Below are positions 45,164 through 55,480 of a DNA stretch of 64,000 nucleotides, in pieces. The first letter of the stretch is position 1; each line of letters starts with the position of its first letter. The translations under genes and the position numbers were made by a program. Source of the stretch: Umbilicaria muhlenbergii (Eukaryota > Ascomycota > Lecanoromycetes > Umbilicariales > Umbilicariaceae); NCBI GenBank assembly GCA_000611775.1, contig KK106982.1, positions 4,844,996-4,908,995 of the forward strand, in the 5' to 3' direction. The notes beneath the pieces are model-generated. The model did no database searches and was not told the DNA's origin. It saw nothing but the letters and a program-made list of their open reading frames with translations.

Positions 45164-45569
45164 TGTTATGACTTAATCAGAACAGTACTTAAAAGTATGT
45201 GCTTGCAGTGAACAGCTGATACTGATTAAAGTGATTAAAATAAGTGAGAGCTTGAACACCTTGATCACCTTGATCAAGATGATTGAGCTGTTCAGAGTGA
45301 TGAGGAGTTTAATCATTATGATCACCTTGATCACATGAGTTTTCTAGAGTCTATATAATCACAGGTAAATTCATAGTTAGAAGTTTATATTCAACTCATG
45401 TATCAAATGCAATCTCTTAAGTCTATGACTACTAGTTCCTTCACTTGGTCTTAAACTTAAAATCATTGTTGATCATATAGTTCATTGAATCTTGTTTAAT
45501 TCATTGAATCATACTTATAATTCATTGAATAATAATATTACTTCAGTCACTATGACATCACCTGTTACA
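45164..45569 (+). repeat. 3' LTR of chromovirus C
   Basis: 406 bp, TGTTATGACTTAATCAG to ACCTGTTACA, the same length as 31284-31689. Followed by duplication ATATG at 45570-45574. Confidence 0.93.
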
Positions 45570-45574
45570 ATATG

Positions 45575-46323
45575 AAGAAACTTTCAATGCATAAGTTATA
45601 AAAAACAGTATTTTTTATTAATGTTAAATTAAAAGTTTCTTCATAACTGCTGTTGTTGTTAAGTTATATTTAATTCAAGTTTTCAATAGCGAAAAATCTT
45701 TCAAAAAAAGTCATATACTTTGAATAACTATTGCGCTTTTATACTTATAATATAACTTTCAGTCTATAAGTTGTAGAGAAGAAGCTATTAAACAGTTCTA
45801 TAACTTAAAGTTTTTTTATAACTGTTGTTGTTAAAAAGCTACATTGATTTTAAACTTTCAGTGGCGAAAATCACAACATTAATAAACAGACTTTTAATGA
45901 CTTTTGAATAACTCAACAACAACAACAACACATAAAAAGAAAGTTTGTATAAGAAAACTCTTAAACAGCTTATTCTCTACAACTTATAAACTAAAAGTTA
46001 TATCATAAGTATAAAAGCGCAACAGTTATTTAAAGTATGTGACTTTTTTTGAAAGATTTTTCGCTATTAAAAACTTGAATTAAATATAACTTAACAACAA
46101 CAGCAGTTATAAAGAAACTTTTAATTTAACATTAATAAAAAATACTGTTCTTTATAACTTATGCATTAAAAGTTTCTTCATATCTGTTGAGGTGCAAAAG
46201 TTATTAAAGTGTGTAAATTTTTAAGTGATGAAAATCTTGAAGTGCTTTAAATATTCAGAACTCAACACTTATACAGTGCTTTCAAACTCAACAAATCATG
46301 ATTTTTTATTGCAGAAAAGTAAA
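45575..46323 (+). mobile_element. Family-B foldback element, copy 2, right part
   Basis: Continues 30891-31283 after chromovirus C. The sequence runs outward to the loop (about 45780-45990) and then returns as its own reverse complement (gtataaaagcgcaac, cttcatatctgttgaggtgc), i.e. a foldback. The returning arm stops early at 46323, where copy 4 begins across a short shared tttagcaa. Confidence 0.82.
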
Positions 46324-47702
46324 TTTAGCAAGTTAACTCTGAGTTAATTTTTAACACTTTGAACGCTCTGAGCTTCTGATCTCATGTCTCAGCTAACAGC
46401 CACTCTTAGCATCCTCTGAGCACTTTGAGCTCAACCTTAAATCTTGAGCAGAACATCAAAATTTTGTGATAAAAAAACAGCTATTAAAACAATTGTTTAA
46501 ACAAGTACACACACAGTGTTATAATAACAGTAAAACTTATAATAAGTAAAATTTTGCTAAAATTCACTTTTCTGCAATAAAAAATAATGATTTGTTGAGT
46601 CTGAAAGCACTGTATAAGTGTTGAGTTCTGAATATTTAAAGAACTTCAAGATTTTCATCACTTAAAAATTTACACACTTTAATAACTTTTGCACCTCAAC
46701 AGATATGAAGAAACTTTCAATGCATAAATTATAAAAAACAGTATTATCTATTAATGTTAAATTAAAAGTTTCTTCATAACTGCTGTTGCTGTTAAGTTAT
46801 ATTTAATTCAAGTTTTCAATAGCGAAAAATCTTTCAAAAAAAGTCACATACTTTGAATAACTATTGCGCTTTTATACTTATGATATAACTTTCAGTTTAT
46901 AAGTTGTAGAGAATAAGCTGTTTAAGAGTTTTCTTATACAAAGTTTCTTTTTATGTGTTGGTGTTGTTGAGTTATTCAAAAAGTCATTAAAAATCTGTTT
47001 ATTAATGTTGTAATTTTCATCACTGAAAGTTTGAAATCAATGTAACTTTTTAACAACAACAGTTATAAAAAAACTTCAAGTTATAAAACTGTTTAATAGC
47101 TTCTTCTCTACAACTGATAAACTGAAAGTTATATTATAAGTATAAAAGCGCAATAGTTATTCAAAGTATGTGACTTTTTTTGAAAGATTTTTCGCTATTG
47201 AAAACTTGAATTAAATATAACTTAACAACAACAGCAGTTATGAAAAAACTTTTAATTTAATATTAATAAAGAATACTGTTCTTTATAATTTATGCATTGA
47301 AAGTCTCTTCATATCTGTTGAGGTGCAAAAGTTATTAAAGTGTGTAAATTTTCAAGTGATGAAAATCTTGAAGTTCTTTAAATATTCAGAACTCAACACT
47401 TATACAGTGCTTTCAGACTCAACAAATCATGATTTTTTATTGCAGAAAAGTGAATTTTAGCAAAAGTTTACTTATTATAAATTTTACTGTTATTATAACA
47501 CTGCGTGTGTACTTGTTTAAACAATTGTTTCAATAACTGTTTTTTTATCGCAAAATTTTGATGTTCCGCTCAAGATTTAAGGTTGAGCTCAAAGTGCTCA
47601 AAGGGTGCTAAGAGCGGCTGTTAGCTGAAACATGAGATCAGAAGCTCAGAGCGCTCAAAGTGCTAAAAACTAACTCAAAGCTAACTTGCTAAATTGCTGA
47701 TG
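46324..47702 (+). mobile_element. Family-B foldback element, copy 4 (type II, about 1.38 kb)
   Basis: Nearly perfect palindrome. The left arm 46324-46900 (TTTAGCAAGTTAACTC and onward) is repeated inverted at about 47125-47702, ending AAATTGCTGATG, with a loop of about 220 bp. Both ends are the CATCAGC-type end of family B, whereas type I copies (8179, 35136) have two different ends. The first 8 bases (CATCAGCA) of the left terminus are missing at the junction with copy 2. Non-coding. Confidence 0.85.
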
Positions 47703-47744
47703 CAGCTTCAGTATTCATCATACTGATATGTTTGTTGTACTGAT

Positions 47745-48322
47745 TAGAAAAAAGCTTAATTTTAAGTGAGGAACTTCAAAAAGTCGATGAGGTCACAAGG
47801 TAATGAGCTTATCAGATATCACATTATAAGTGATTTTTTCAAGCAACGCATGTAAGTTGTAGAACTCAATGCGCCCGTCAATTCTATGCAAAAATTATCA
47901 AAAACGGATCGCTGCGCATTAAGTTATGTGAGTTTGAAAGTTGACACTTTCGTGAAGTTGATTAATTGATGATATTCGCCACCCTGAACTTCAAACCCAC
48001 ACAACTCAATGCGCCGCGATCCGTTTTTGATAATTTTTGCATAGAATTGACGGGCGCATTGTGTTCTACAACTTACATGTGTTACTTAAAAAAATCACTT
48101 ACAATGTGATCTCTGATAAGCTCATTACCTTGTGGCCTCATCAACTTTTTGAAGTTCCTCACTTAAAATTAAGCTTTTTTCTAGCCGCATTAAGTTAGTT
48201 CAGTGTTCATGTGAGTACCTCAGGGTCAACCTGGTTGGTCACTGAATACCAGGTCCATGAAGGGGCTGAACTCATGAGTCAAGTCTTTGATCATGACCTG
48301 ACCTGACTCAAATGACAGCTTA
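47745..48322 (-). mobile_element. hAT-like MITE, copy 3 (rearranged, palindromic)
   Basis: The right end is ATGACAGCTTA, matching the inverted repeat TGACAGCCTA, and the adjacent 140 bp are the complement of the 663-bp MITE's left end. The inner part 47745-48183 is an almost perfect palindrome, TAGAAAAAAGCTTAATTTT to AAAATTAAGCTTTTTTCTA, so one half replaced the other. The genuine opposite terminus is absent. It abuts a broken LINE endonuclease frame at 48323. The 42 bp 47703-47744 to its left are unassigned. Confidence 0.8.
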
Positions 48323-48565
48323 AATAAATGTTAAAACTCATGATCTGAGTTCTGACATTGAGATAATGCTAATAAATGCTGAGTGTGAAATAATACTGTT
48401 ATTTAACTTAATTCATGATTCTTGAATTAACATAATATTTATTTTCCTCACTGCAGCTTTTAAACATGATTGCATGATGTTTGTTGATTTATTACAGTTA
48501 TGTTGAAAAATCTGTATTTTAAATGATTCCTGCAGGTTTGTGTTTAAATGTTGTGTGTTTATACT
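48323..48565 (-). pseudogene. Start of LINE ORF2 endonuclease (degenerate)
   Basis: Minus strand downstream of ORF1 reads FKIQIFQHNCNKSTNIMQSC, LKAAVRKINIMLIQES, IISHSAFISIIS and an RS, stop, VLTFI block. It aligns with the N-terminus of the APE-type endonuclease of fungal LINEs (LQHNC, IQEPW, RPRVLTF), with Trp and Arg turned to TGA. Cut by MITE copy 3 at 48322. The rest of the endonuclease, roughly 1 kb, is not found in the window. Confidence 0.75.
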
Positions 48566-48570
48566 ACACA

Positions 48571-48987
48571 TTATTCATTCATGATTAAAGGGTCTCTGTC
48601 TGCTGAATAAGGTTTCACTGCTTTATAATATTCACAGTCTTTGCTATTTACCTGGTGATTTTCTTTGCAATTTACACATTTTATTATTGTGTGATCATAT
48701 ATTTCTTGTCTCTTTTTGCAAATAAAGCACGTGTGCTTCCTGATATAATGATTTTCAGTGCATATTTGGCATTTGACTTCATGTGTGCACTTATGCTGTG
48801 TATGATTAAATTCTTGACATTTGATGCATTGCTCATACAGTTTGCAGTCTGTGTATTCCGTGGTATGTAGTGAATTGTCAGTCATAATTAATTTAATTCT
48901 CAAGGCTTTTTCAGCCTCTTGACTGCTTGCAAATGCAATGACTGCAGATGAATGTCTTTTAAATTTTCTACTTTCTGCTGTAGACAT
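48571..48987 (-). CDS. LINE ORF1 C-terminal, triple CCHC (Gag-like), open 138 codons
   Basis: Longest open frame in the window. Cys/His pattern in order: CIKCQEFNHTQHKC, then CQICTENHYIRKHTC, then an ICKKR link and CVNCKENHQVNSKDC, i.e. tandem retroviral-type zinc knuckles, followed by YSADRDPLIMNE at the end. This is the nucleic-acid-binding C-terminus of the ORF1 protein of Tad1/I-type LINEs, which coats the element RNA. The usual Trp of the last knuckle (AWSRxC) is read as Val-Asn. It is noticeably less damaged than pol regions nearby. ATG 48987 is internal to the original ORF. Confidence 0.85.
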   Translation of the reverse strand: MSTAESRKFKRHSSAVIAFASSQEAEKALRIKLIMTDNSLHTTEYTDCKLYEQCIKCQEFNHTQHKCTHEVKCQICTENHYIRKHTCFICKKRQEIYDHTIIKCVNCKENHQVNSKDCEYYKAVKPYSADRDPLIMNE

Positions 48988-50217
48988 TCAGCTTGACTTA
49001 CACATTAATTTTAAATCTTTATTAAAGATCTTCATCTCATCTTTTAGCAGTTGCATTCCCTCTGCATTGTTGAAAATCTCTGTAGATACTTCATGTAAAA
49101 TTATCTTATATCATTTCTGATCTTTTCACATATGAACTAGATTCAGGTTTAATTCTGACTCTCAGATATTTTTATGTTGCAGTAACTCTTCTGCACTGCT
49201 CTCTTCTATCACGGTGAGGATTATGCTATTTTGTGATCTAAAAATAGTAGCTGTTGTGATCAACACCTTTGCAATTTTTGTATTTTTCAATGCATTGTTG
49301 ACTTTGTCTTAAACTTACATTGAGTTGAAGCTTGCTGTTGCAATTGATGTTTTTAATATTAAGAGTACTCTGCATTCCCTTTGTGTAATCTGCTTTGTCT
49401 CTTTGATTAATGCTGACTTTTGCGCCTTTTTAATCACCTTCATTCATGGTTTATTGCTGTTTTAAGTCAACATTTGTCTTTGGTGTTTTTGGGCGTTTTC
49501 AGCATTTTCAGTCATACTCATTGAAATGTTACCTGATTGAGCTGAATTTTTCATCATAGATTCAGGCCCTTGTTTTGCATTAAAACTGAAGATTTCAGCC
49601 TTATCTGATGTGATTTGACTGTTTTTCATTTCCGCGTGCTGTTTTTGATTGTTTTACGCAAGGGCTGCATTTGCAACTTTTTGCATTTTCTTCATGTTTT
49701 CTGCAGCTGTCTTTACACTTGCGTTCACACTGTCTGTTTTGTGCAGTAATAAATTCATTTTGAAGTTTATGACCTGAATTTAACTTTGCAAGTGGTGGTT
49801 TTGCACGTTTGTGTTCAAATTTGCAAATAATGAACTTTTCACATTTTGTGAGTTTTGTGACTTTGCAAGGTGGAAAATTGCCTGATTTAGGTTAAATTTT
49901 TTCAACGGGTGTGATGCATTGACTAGATCTCACAGCGCAGAATTTGCTGCTAAATACAGTGATTTCATGATTTTATGTCTCAAATTCAGTGTTTTCTCAC
50001 TTTTACTCTGTTCGCTGTTTTGTGGATTTTCACAGTTTTTCATTAAACTTTGAATCTTCACCTTTGCTGATTGATTTTCCCGTGAGGAAGTGATGTTTTT
50101 GCATTTTTTATCTTGTAATGTGACTTTTTTGATTTGCCTGTGTGTTTGTGAGAAGGTGAATGAGCTGTTTTGATTATTATTCATAACAAAGTAGTTTTCC
50201 CTTGTTATGAATATCAC
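48988..50217 (-). pseudogene. LINE ORF1 N-terminal part (degenerate)
   Basis: Continues ORF1 upstream. From ATG 50217 an open 95-codon stretch (MNNNQNSSFTFSQTHRQIKK, low complexity, basic, Ser/Gln/Lys-rich) ends at 49930. Further stretches on the minus strand contain Lys/Ala/Gln-rich text, as expected of the poorly conserved N-terminus. It contains more CpG (cgcgtgctg, accggcgtagg) than most of the window. The start at 50217 is plausible because only AT-rich untranslated-like DNA lies upstream. Confidence 0.55.
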
Positions 50218-51225
50218 CGGCGTAGGTGTAATGCATTAATTACTGTTTTCAGACTTTATGTCTGATGTTATATTTATTATAATTTTTTAATGTTTTAGTG
50301 TTTTCCTGATGTTCTGATCCTGGTGATATCTTGAATTTACCTCAAGTTTAATATCCCTTCTCTTATAAACTCAAGCACAATCAAGAGTTTAAAGGCCCTG
50401 TTTTTTATTCTTAATATTCAGAATAAGTAGCCTCTATGATTTTTAAGAATTGAAGTCTTATAAAAGCCCTTAAAATCACTTGTAGCCTTGCTTAATCTGA
50501 GTTTATTCAAATAGAAAATGATATAAACTCATTAATCTTTACTCTTTATATATGAAATGCTTAATGAGAGTTCTTTATATCTCTTGTACTCAGAATAGTG
50601 CTTTTCCTCATAAGCTTTTTTATTAATCTGAGCTTTTTACAGTTCTTTATGTCAAACTCAAAAAGAATAACCTTTAGTATTATAAAGCATGAAGGAAAAA
50701 GTAAAAAAAGTGAAGTTTCATGATGTTGTGCAAGGTGATTGATTTAAGGTTTAGTGCTTACACCTCATCAAAATTCTCATAAACCGTGACTTGACACGTG
50801 TTGAATAATAACAAAAGCAGAATGCAGTGAATAACAATGTGTTTTTAATGTTTTGTAATTTATAAAAGCAGTGTAAGATAGATTTAAATTTAATTCTTAT
50901 GTGACAAATCAAGAAAAAAGGTGTTATGATTGTTGTGTTGTTGTTTTTGTGATTTTCAATCATTTTTAGTGTGAAGATTATGACAACTTTGTGATATGTT
51001 TAAATTCATCATGCTTTCACAATCACTGCTGACTTTGAGAATTGAAAAAAAGGGTTTAAGTCTTTAAACTGAGTAATTTATGAGGCTTATGACAATGATA
51101 TATTATATGTGTGACTTGATTGCTTTTTAATTTCCTTTGCATTAATCTGAAAAGATTAAAGTTAAAAGTTAATTCATATATATTAAATTTCAAGTTATAA
51201 TCAAATATTAGGAATTGAATTAACA
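50218..51225. other. AT-rich spacer, possible LINE 5' UTR, no gene
   Basis: Sequence between LINE ORF1 and chromovirus G. The first few hundred bases may be the LINE 5' UTR, but the 5' boundary could not be fixed because no target duplication matching the 28033 end was found. The remainder is AT-rich with no frame of note (50751-50963 on the minus strand is open but featureless). Confidence 0.5.
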
Positions 51226-51230
51226 AATAA

Positions 51231-51411
51231 TGTAAACATTCAATGTATAAAACTCATCAAGTGTTAATTTAAAATAAAAAATATATATTTAATAATAGCA
51301 TAATCTTGTGAAGATAACTTTCATTAATGAATTAATTTTATAAAGAAGCTCAGTTAATAAACATTACTTTTGACACTTTATGAAAGTGATTAAAGAAGTT
51401 AACATTATTGA
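51231..51411 (+). repeat. 5' LTR of chromovirus G, segment 1
   Basis: TGTAAACATTCAATGTATA and onward, matching 60870-61050. It ends with the 8-bp target site ATTATTGA (51404-51411), duplicated on the far side of the MITE. Segments 2 (52083-52096) and 3 (54110-54368) complete the LTR. Confidence 0.93.
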
Positions 51412-52074
51412 TAGGCTGTCATTTGAGTCAGGTCAAGTCAGGTTCATGATTAAAGATCTGACTCATGAGTTCAGCCCCTTCATGAACCTGGTATTCAGTG
51501 GTCAACCAGGTCGACCCTGAGGTACTCACATGAACACTGAACTAACTCAATGCAGTTAGAAAAAAGCTTAATTTTAAGTGAGGAACTTCAAAAAGTCGAT
51601 GAGGTCACAAGGTAATGAGCTTATCAGATATCACATTATAAGTGATTTTTTCAAGCAACGCATGTAAGTTGTAGAACTCAATGCGCCCGTCAATTTTATG
51701 CAAAAATTATCAAAAACGGATCACGGCGCATTGAGTTGTGTGGGTTCAAAGTTCAGGGTGGCGAACATCATCAATCAATCAACTTCATGAAAGTGTCAAC
51801 TTTCAAACTGACATAACTCAATGCGCAGTGATTCATTTTTGATGATTTCTACACAGAATTGACGGGCGCGTTGAGTTCTATAATATCTGAAATTATGGAA
51901 GGGTTTAGCCTTAATTAATGCGGCTCTCAGTGTTTTAATTACCCTCAGTGTCTGCCCTCAATACCCGCCCTGACCTGACATGTCAAGGTGAGTTTAAAAT
52001 CATTGAGACACTGTCACCTGACCCGGCTTGACTTGACTTGACTCAGTGTCACCCTGACCTGCAGTGACAGCCTA
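51412..52074 (+). mobile_element. hAT-like MITE, copy 2 (663 bp, complete)
   Basis: TAGGCTGTCA to TGACAGCCTA, perfect 10-bp inverted repeats, flanked by ATTATTGA on both sides (51404-51411 and 52075-52082). The uninterrupted site is seen in the 3' LTR at about 61043-61050 (atcattga). Exactly the same length as copy 1. Relative to copy 1 it shows tgg to tga, ccca to ctca, tcc to ttc and CpG to TpG or CpA. Non-coding. Confidence 0.95.
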
Positions 52075-52318
52075 ATTATTGATAACATCTCATGAATTTT
52101 TTTATTTTTTTTATTTCTTCATTAAGTGTATGCAGTCTAAAACTATGACACTGTGTAGTTTACATATGTGAGGTATTTATTACCTCAAGTTAACTTGTTT
52201 TATCAATTTCTTTTGTGACTGTTATTGATGTCAAAATTGCACATTTTTAAATATTTCTTTTAATATCTCCTCACTCTACTTCTTGATTTCCATCCTCAAC
52301 CCCCCTTAAAAGTCACTT

Positions 52319-52624
52319 TCATGTAGTTATTTTTGTGTATTTTAAAAATATTAAAGTATTTTTAATCCCTTCCTTTATACAAAGTAATGACTGTAATGTT
52401 AATTGTGTAAATTCTGCTTTTTGCATTTCCTGTTTTAGCTCCTGCTGCTCTTGTTTATACTGCTTACAATTTAACAGTAAATGCTCTGATGACTGTTTTA
52501 CCTTACATTGAAAACATTGATTGTTTTCATATGTAAGTAATCTGCAAAGATATGATCTAAAATAACTGTGTTTTAATTTCAATTGTGTAAATGTTGTAAA
52601 GGTTAATCTTTCACATTTGTACAA
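52319..52624 (-). pseudogene. LINE L2 ORF2 C-terminal CCHC domain (open 101 codons)
   Basis: Reads LTFTTFTQLKLKHSYFRSYL, then LLTYENNQCFQCKVKQSSEH and LLLNCKQYKQEQQELKQEMQ. The CxxC, Hx4C motif is intact and ends in a helical Gln/Glu-rich tail. It is the conserved C-terminus that follows RNase H in Tad1-like LINE ORF2 and probably binds RNA or target DNA. Confidence 0.85.
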
Positions 52625-52999
52625 CTTTTTTGACTTTATAATTAGATCAGGTCTTGTAGCATATGTCTTGTATTATTAATTTTGATTTGTATTTTGTTAT
52701 TTTATTAATCATTCCTCTTTGGCAATTTCCTCAATATCTTTTTTGATATAAGATAAAGAAGTATGTTTTGAGTCTGCATTAATAACTGCATTTCCTGCTT
52801 TTAAAGCTTCTTGTTTGACTGCTTTATCTGTTAATTTATTCCCTGGTATTTGACAGAATTCAGTGTATATGAATTAACTTTTAACTTTGTCATAATTCCT
52901 GCAGGTTTGACTGAATTTGTTATAAAACTTTTATATTTGCAGATTTTTGTAATTTTTATATTGCAGTTTGACTATCTGTAAATATTCAGATGTTTTTTC

Positions 53000-53300
53000 T
53001 TAAAAACTGTGCTTTGCATTTAGTACTTCTGTGTACTGACTTAAAAAGTAACTCTTTGTATTTATATAATTATTTTTTATACAGTAAATTTCAGCTCCTG
53101 TGTGATCTTTTGTACTTTGTGTTGTCTTTACACTGATTTTTGATTCATCAGTGTAAAAGACTGATATTTTGCATGCAATCAACTGCTTTACTTGAGCAAA
53201 GTGTTTTTTGATTGTGATTTCTCTTGTTTCTGCTGAAACTTAAATATCTGCAATCTGTGTATTACTTTATAGTCATGATTCTTGAGCTGTAGTAAGCTTT
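53000..53300 (-). pseudogene. RNase H of LINE L2
   Basis: The open frame 53000-53182 reads MIACKISVFYTDESKISVKT and then SQYTEVLNAKHSF. The catalytic Asp of YTD is kept, and Gly of DGS has become Glu. The block after NA is disrupted by a short deletion relative to L1. Confidence 0.8.
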
Positions 53301-53389
53301 TCCACTTGTCTTGATGATATTAATGTAGATATACTGTTTAGTATTTTCATTAATTGTGTAAGGTGTTTTTTCCCTGGTGTATTTTGATT

Positions 53390-54095
53390 TCAGTCTAGAA
53401 ATTTAAAGTTTATAAGTATGTTTTGACTTATTTGTGACTCTGACAAGTATGAAGTGAGTATTCTCTGCTTAATATAATAATTTTCTGATAAGGTTATAAT
53501 TTTTAATGTATATTTCCTGTATTTTTTGTTTAATCTGATCTGTATCAGCTGAATATTTGCTTTAATTTTCATTGCAGCTCTCAGGGAAGTTCTAAAAGCT
53601 TTTAAAATTTTATGTAATACTGAGTTTTGCAATTTTTCTAATTGTTTTAAGTAGCTTTTTTGATTTTTTCATTAAATTTCTGACCTGTAGTCATTAATTG
53701 ATGTAATGCATACTTGATAGAGTTGTTTTACATTTTTAACTGAAAGACCTCATCCTGAGTTTGTTAATCTGTTGATTAAATGCTTTACTTTAATTGCTGT
53801 GAAGACTTTTTTTTAAATATGTGTTTTAAAGTTCAATTTTCTGTTTAATTAAACTCCTAATCACTTGACTTCTTTGACTGATTTTACCACCGTGTCATTT
53901 GATAATGTAATACTGTTTTCCACAGGTTTTCTTGACTTTTCAAAGTGAATTAATTCAGATTTACTGTTATTAAACTGTACTGTGTTTGTTTCTGCTCATA
54001 AAAAAGCTGTTTCAGCTGTTGATTATAATTTTAAGCAATTTTCTGCAGCTGATTTTTTAGTAATATATAATGTCACATCATTTATATAGCTGAGT
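53390..54095 (-). pseudogene. RT C-terminal part of LINE L2 (truncated)
   Basis: The open frame 53390-53632 (MQNSVLHKILKAFRTSLRAA and IQLIQIRLNKKYRKYTLKII) is collinear with L1 29425-29625. It extends right to KSELIHFEK-type text at about 53950. The RT palm and everything upstream are absent. Confidence 0.82.
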
Positions 54096-54109
54096 TAACA
54101 TCTCATGAA

Positions 54110-54368
54110 GATGTGATTCAGCAATGAATATTTTATGAAGACAATTTTATTGAAATAATTGCTTCATAAGATCTTCTTCAAGTAGGTTAACTTTAAAAGA
54201 AATATATTATGAGATTAAAGCATGTTTCATTTTCTTTCTTAATAATAATTATTTACTTATTAGCAATATCATATTATTATGAATTATCAATTATAAGTTT
54301 AAGTCATTATTGTCATATAACTTCATAATTCCTTAATTAAGATATTATTTCATGATAATACACTTACA
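54110..54368 (+). repeat. 5' LTR of chromovirus G, segment 3
   Basis: gatgtgattcagcaatgaat to ataatacacttaca, matching 61065-61323. The internal part of element G starts at 54369. Confidence 0.92.
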
Positions 54369-54539
54369 GTTTTATTGCTTCAATTCATTGTTAAAATACT
54401 GTTCAATAAAAATAACTGAAAATTCATAAACTTCTTAATCAATCTTCACAATAATTTCATTAATCACTTCAGAAACTTCACAAGCAACAATTTAAAATGA
54501 TTTTATCATTTTTAATTTTTAATTATAACACATCACTTC

Positions 54540-55480
54540 TACATTCTCTGAGAAGTTCATCATGATGAATATTAAAATTCAACTTATAAGTGAGAAGAAA
54601 CATATTAAACAGATTAAATTTAAAAGTTATAAACAATTTACATTAAATTCATCTTCAGCTCTGAAACACACTTATTATAAAAAGTGAGTTAAAGATGAAG
54701 ATTTTTATCATATGAAGGATTATTCTCACTTTTAACAGTATATACATCAAATTAAGTATCTTTTTATAAAGCTTCATTTTAAAAAGTCAGATCACTATCT
54801 GAATTATAAAATTATAAAATGATGAGTCACACATTATGAAAAAAAGAGCTTGAAAGATATTTAAGAAAATCAGAAGAACTTTTTAAAATCTTTTTTAAAA
54901 AATCATAATAATCAGATGTATAACATATGAATGAATTAAATGAATTATCACAAGTTAAGCAGTGAATCTGATGATGAGTATTTTCACAAGTTGAATGAAC
55001 TTCTGACTCAGGTAAGAAATGAGGTGAAGAATTATTATTAAATTTAATTAATGATTTTCTTCAAGAGCTTAAATCATGTTATGAAGCAGAAGATTTATAA
55101 ACACTTTATATTTTTAAACTTTTATGAAGATTTAATTACACTTATAAAGAAACTTCATCTCAGCATTAAAATTAAAACTCACTTGCAGATAATAATTATA
55201 AATAATGACTTTAACAGAAGCATCTCTGTAAACATCATGTAATAAAAAAATCACAAACTTATAACATCTGTCATTATTACATCACATGATTTAAAACCTT
55301 CATAAGGAGCATTCTTTAACAGAGACTGCAATTATTATGATAAACATGAACATAAGAAATTAAACTGTCTTAAAAAGAAGTTAAATAACACTGTGAACAG
55401 AACTCTGTTAATCAGTTTAATTAATAATAATAATCATGTCATGACAGTCTCTGAGATTATCATGAAGATCATCATGAAGT
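54540..55480 (+). pseudogene. Gag and zinc knuckle of chromovirus G (degenerate)
   Basis: Plus-strand frame from about 54540 with DDEYFHKLNELLTQVRNEVK, MIFFKSLNHVMKQKIYKHFI and SIKIKTHLQIIIINNDFNRS. At about 55327-55372 there is a CCHC knuckle, CNYYDKHEHKKLNCLKKK, whose second Cys is now Tyr (TGT to TAT). The longest open piece is 55051-55242. It contains hardly any GG or CC dinucleotides. Confidence 0.75.

Larger units (their letters stand above)
31284..45569 (+). mobile_element. Ty3/gypsy chromovirus C, degenerate, nested in family-B element
   Basis: Two 406-bp LTRs (31284-31689 and 45164-45569) and a perfect target duplication ATATG (31279-31283 and 45570-45574). The empty site cagatatgaagaaac is present in other family-B copies. 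The plus-strand order is gag, zinc knuckle, protease, RT, RNase H, integrase, chromodomain. Its RT is cut by chromovirus D (34291-42068). Without D it would be about 6.5 kb. Confidence 0.95.
52097..54095 (-). mobile_element. LINE L2, 5'-truncated, nested in 5' LTR of G
   Basis: Flanked by the 14-bp duplication TAACATCTCATGAA (52083-52096 and 54096-54109). It begins on the left with a T-rich tail (complement of poly-A) and is truncated at the other end inside RT, the classic outcome of target-primed reverse transcription. Same family as L1 (28033-30890), with long collinear identity. The interior carries RT C-terminus, RNase H and the C-terminal CCHC. Confidence 0.95.

Noticed and set aside
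48655-49120. Plus-strand frames of 71 and 60 codons
   Set aside because: Antisense to the CCHC ORF1 frame of the LINE. The hydrophobic composition is what the complement of such DNA gives.
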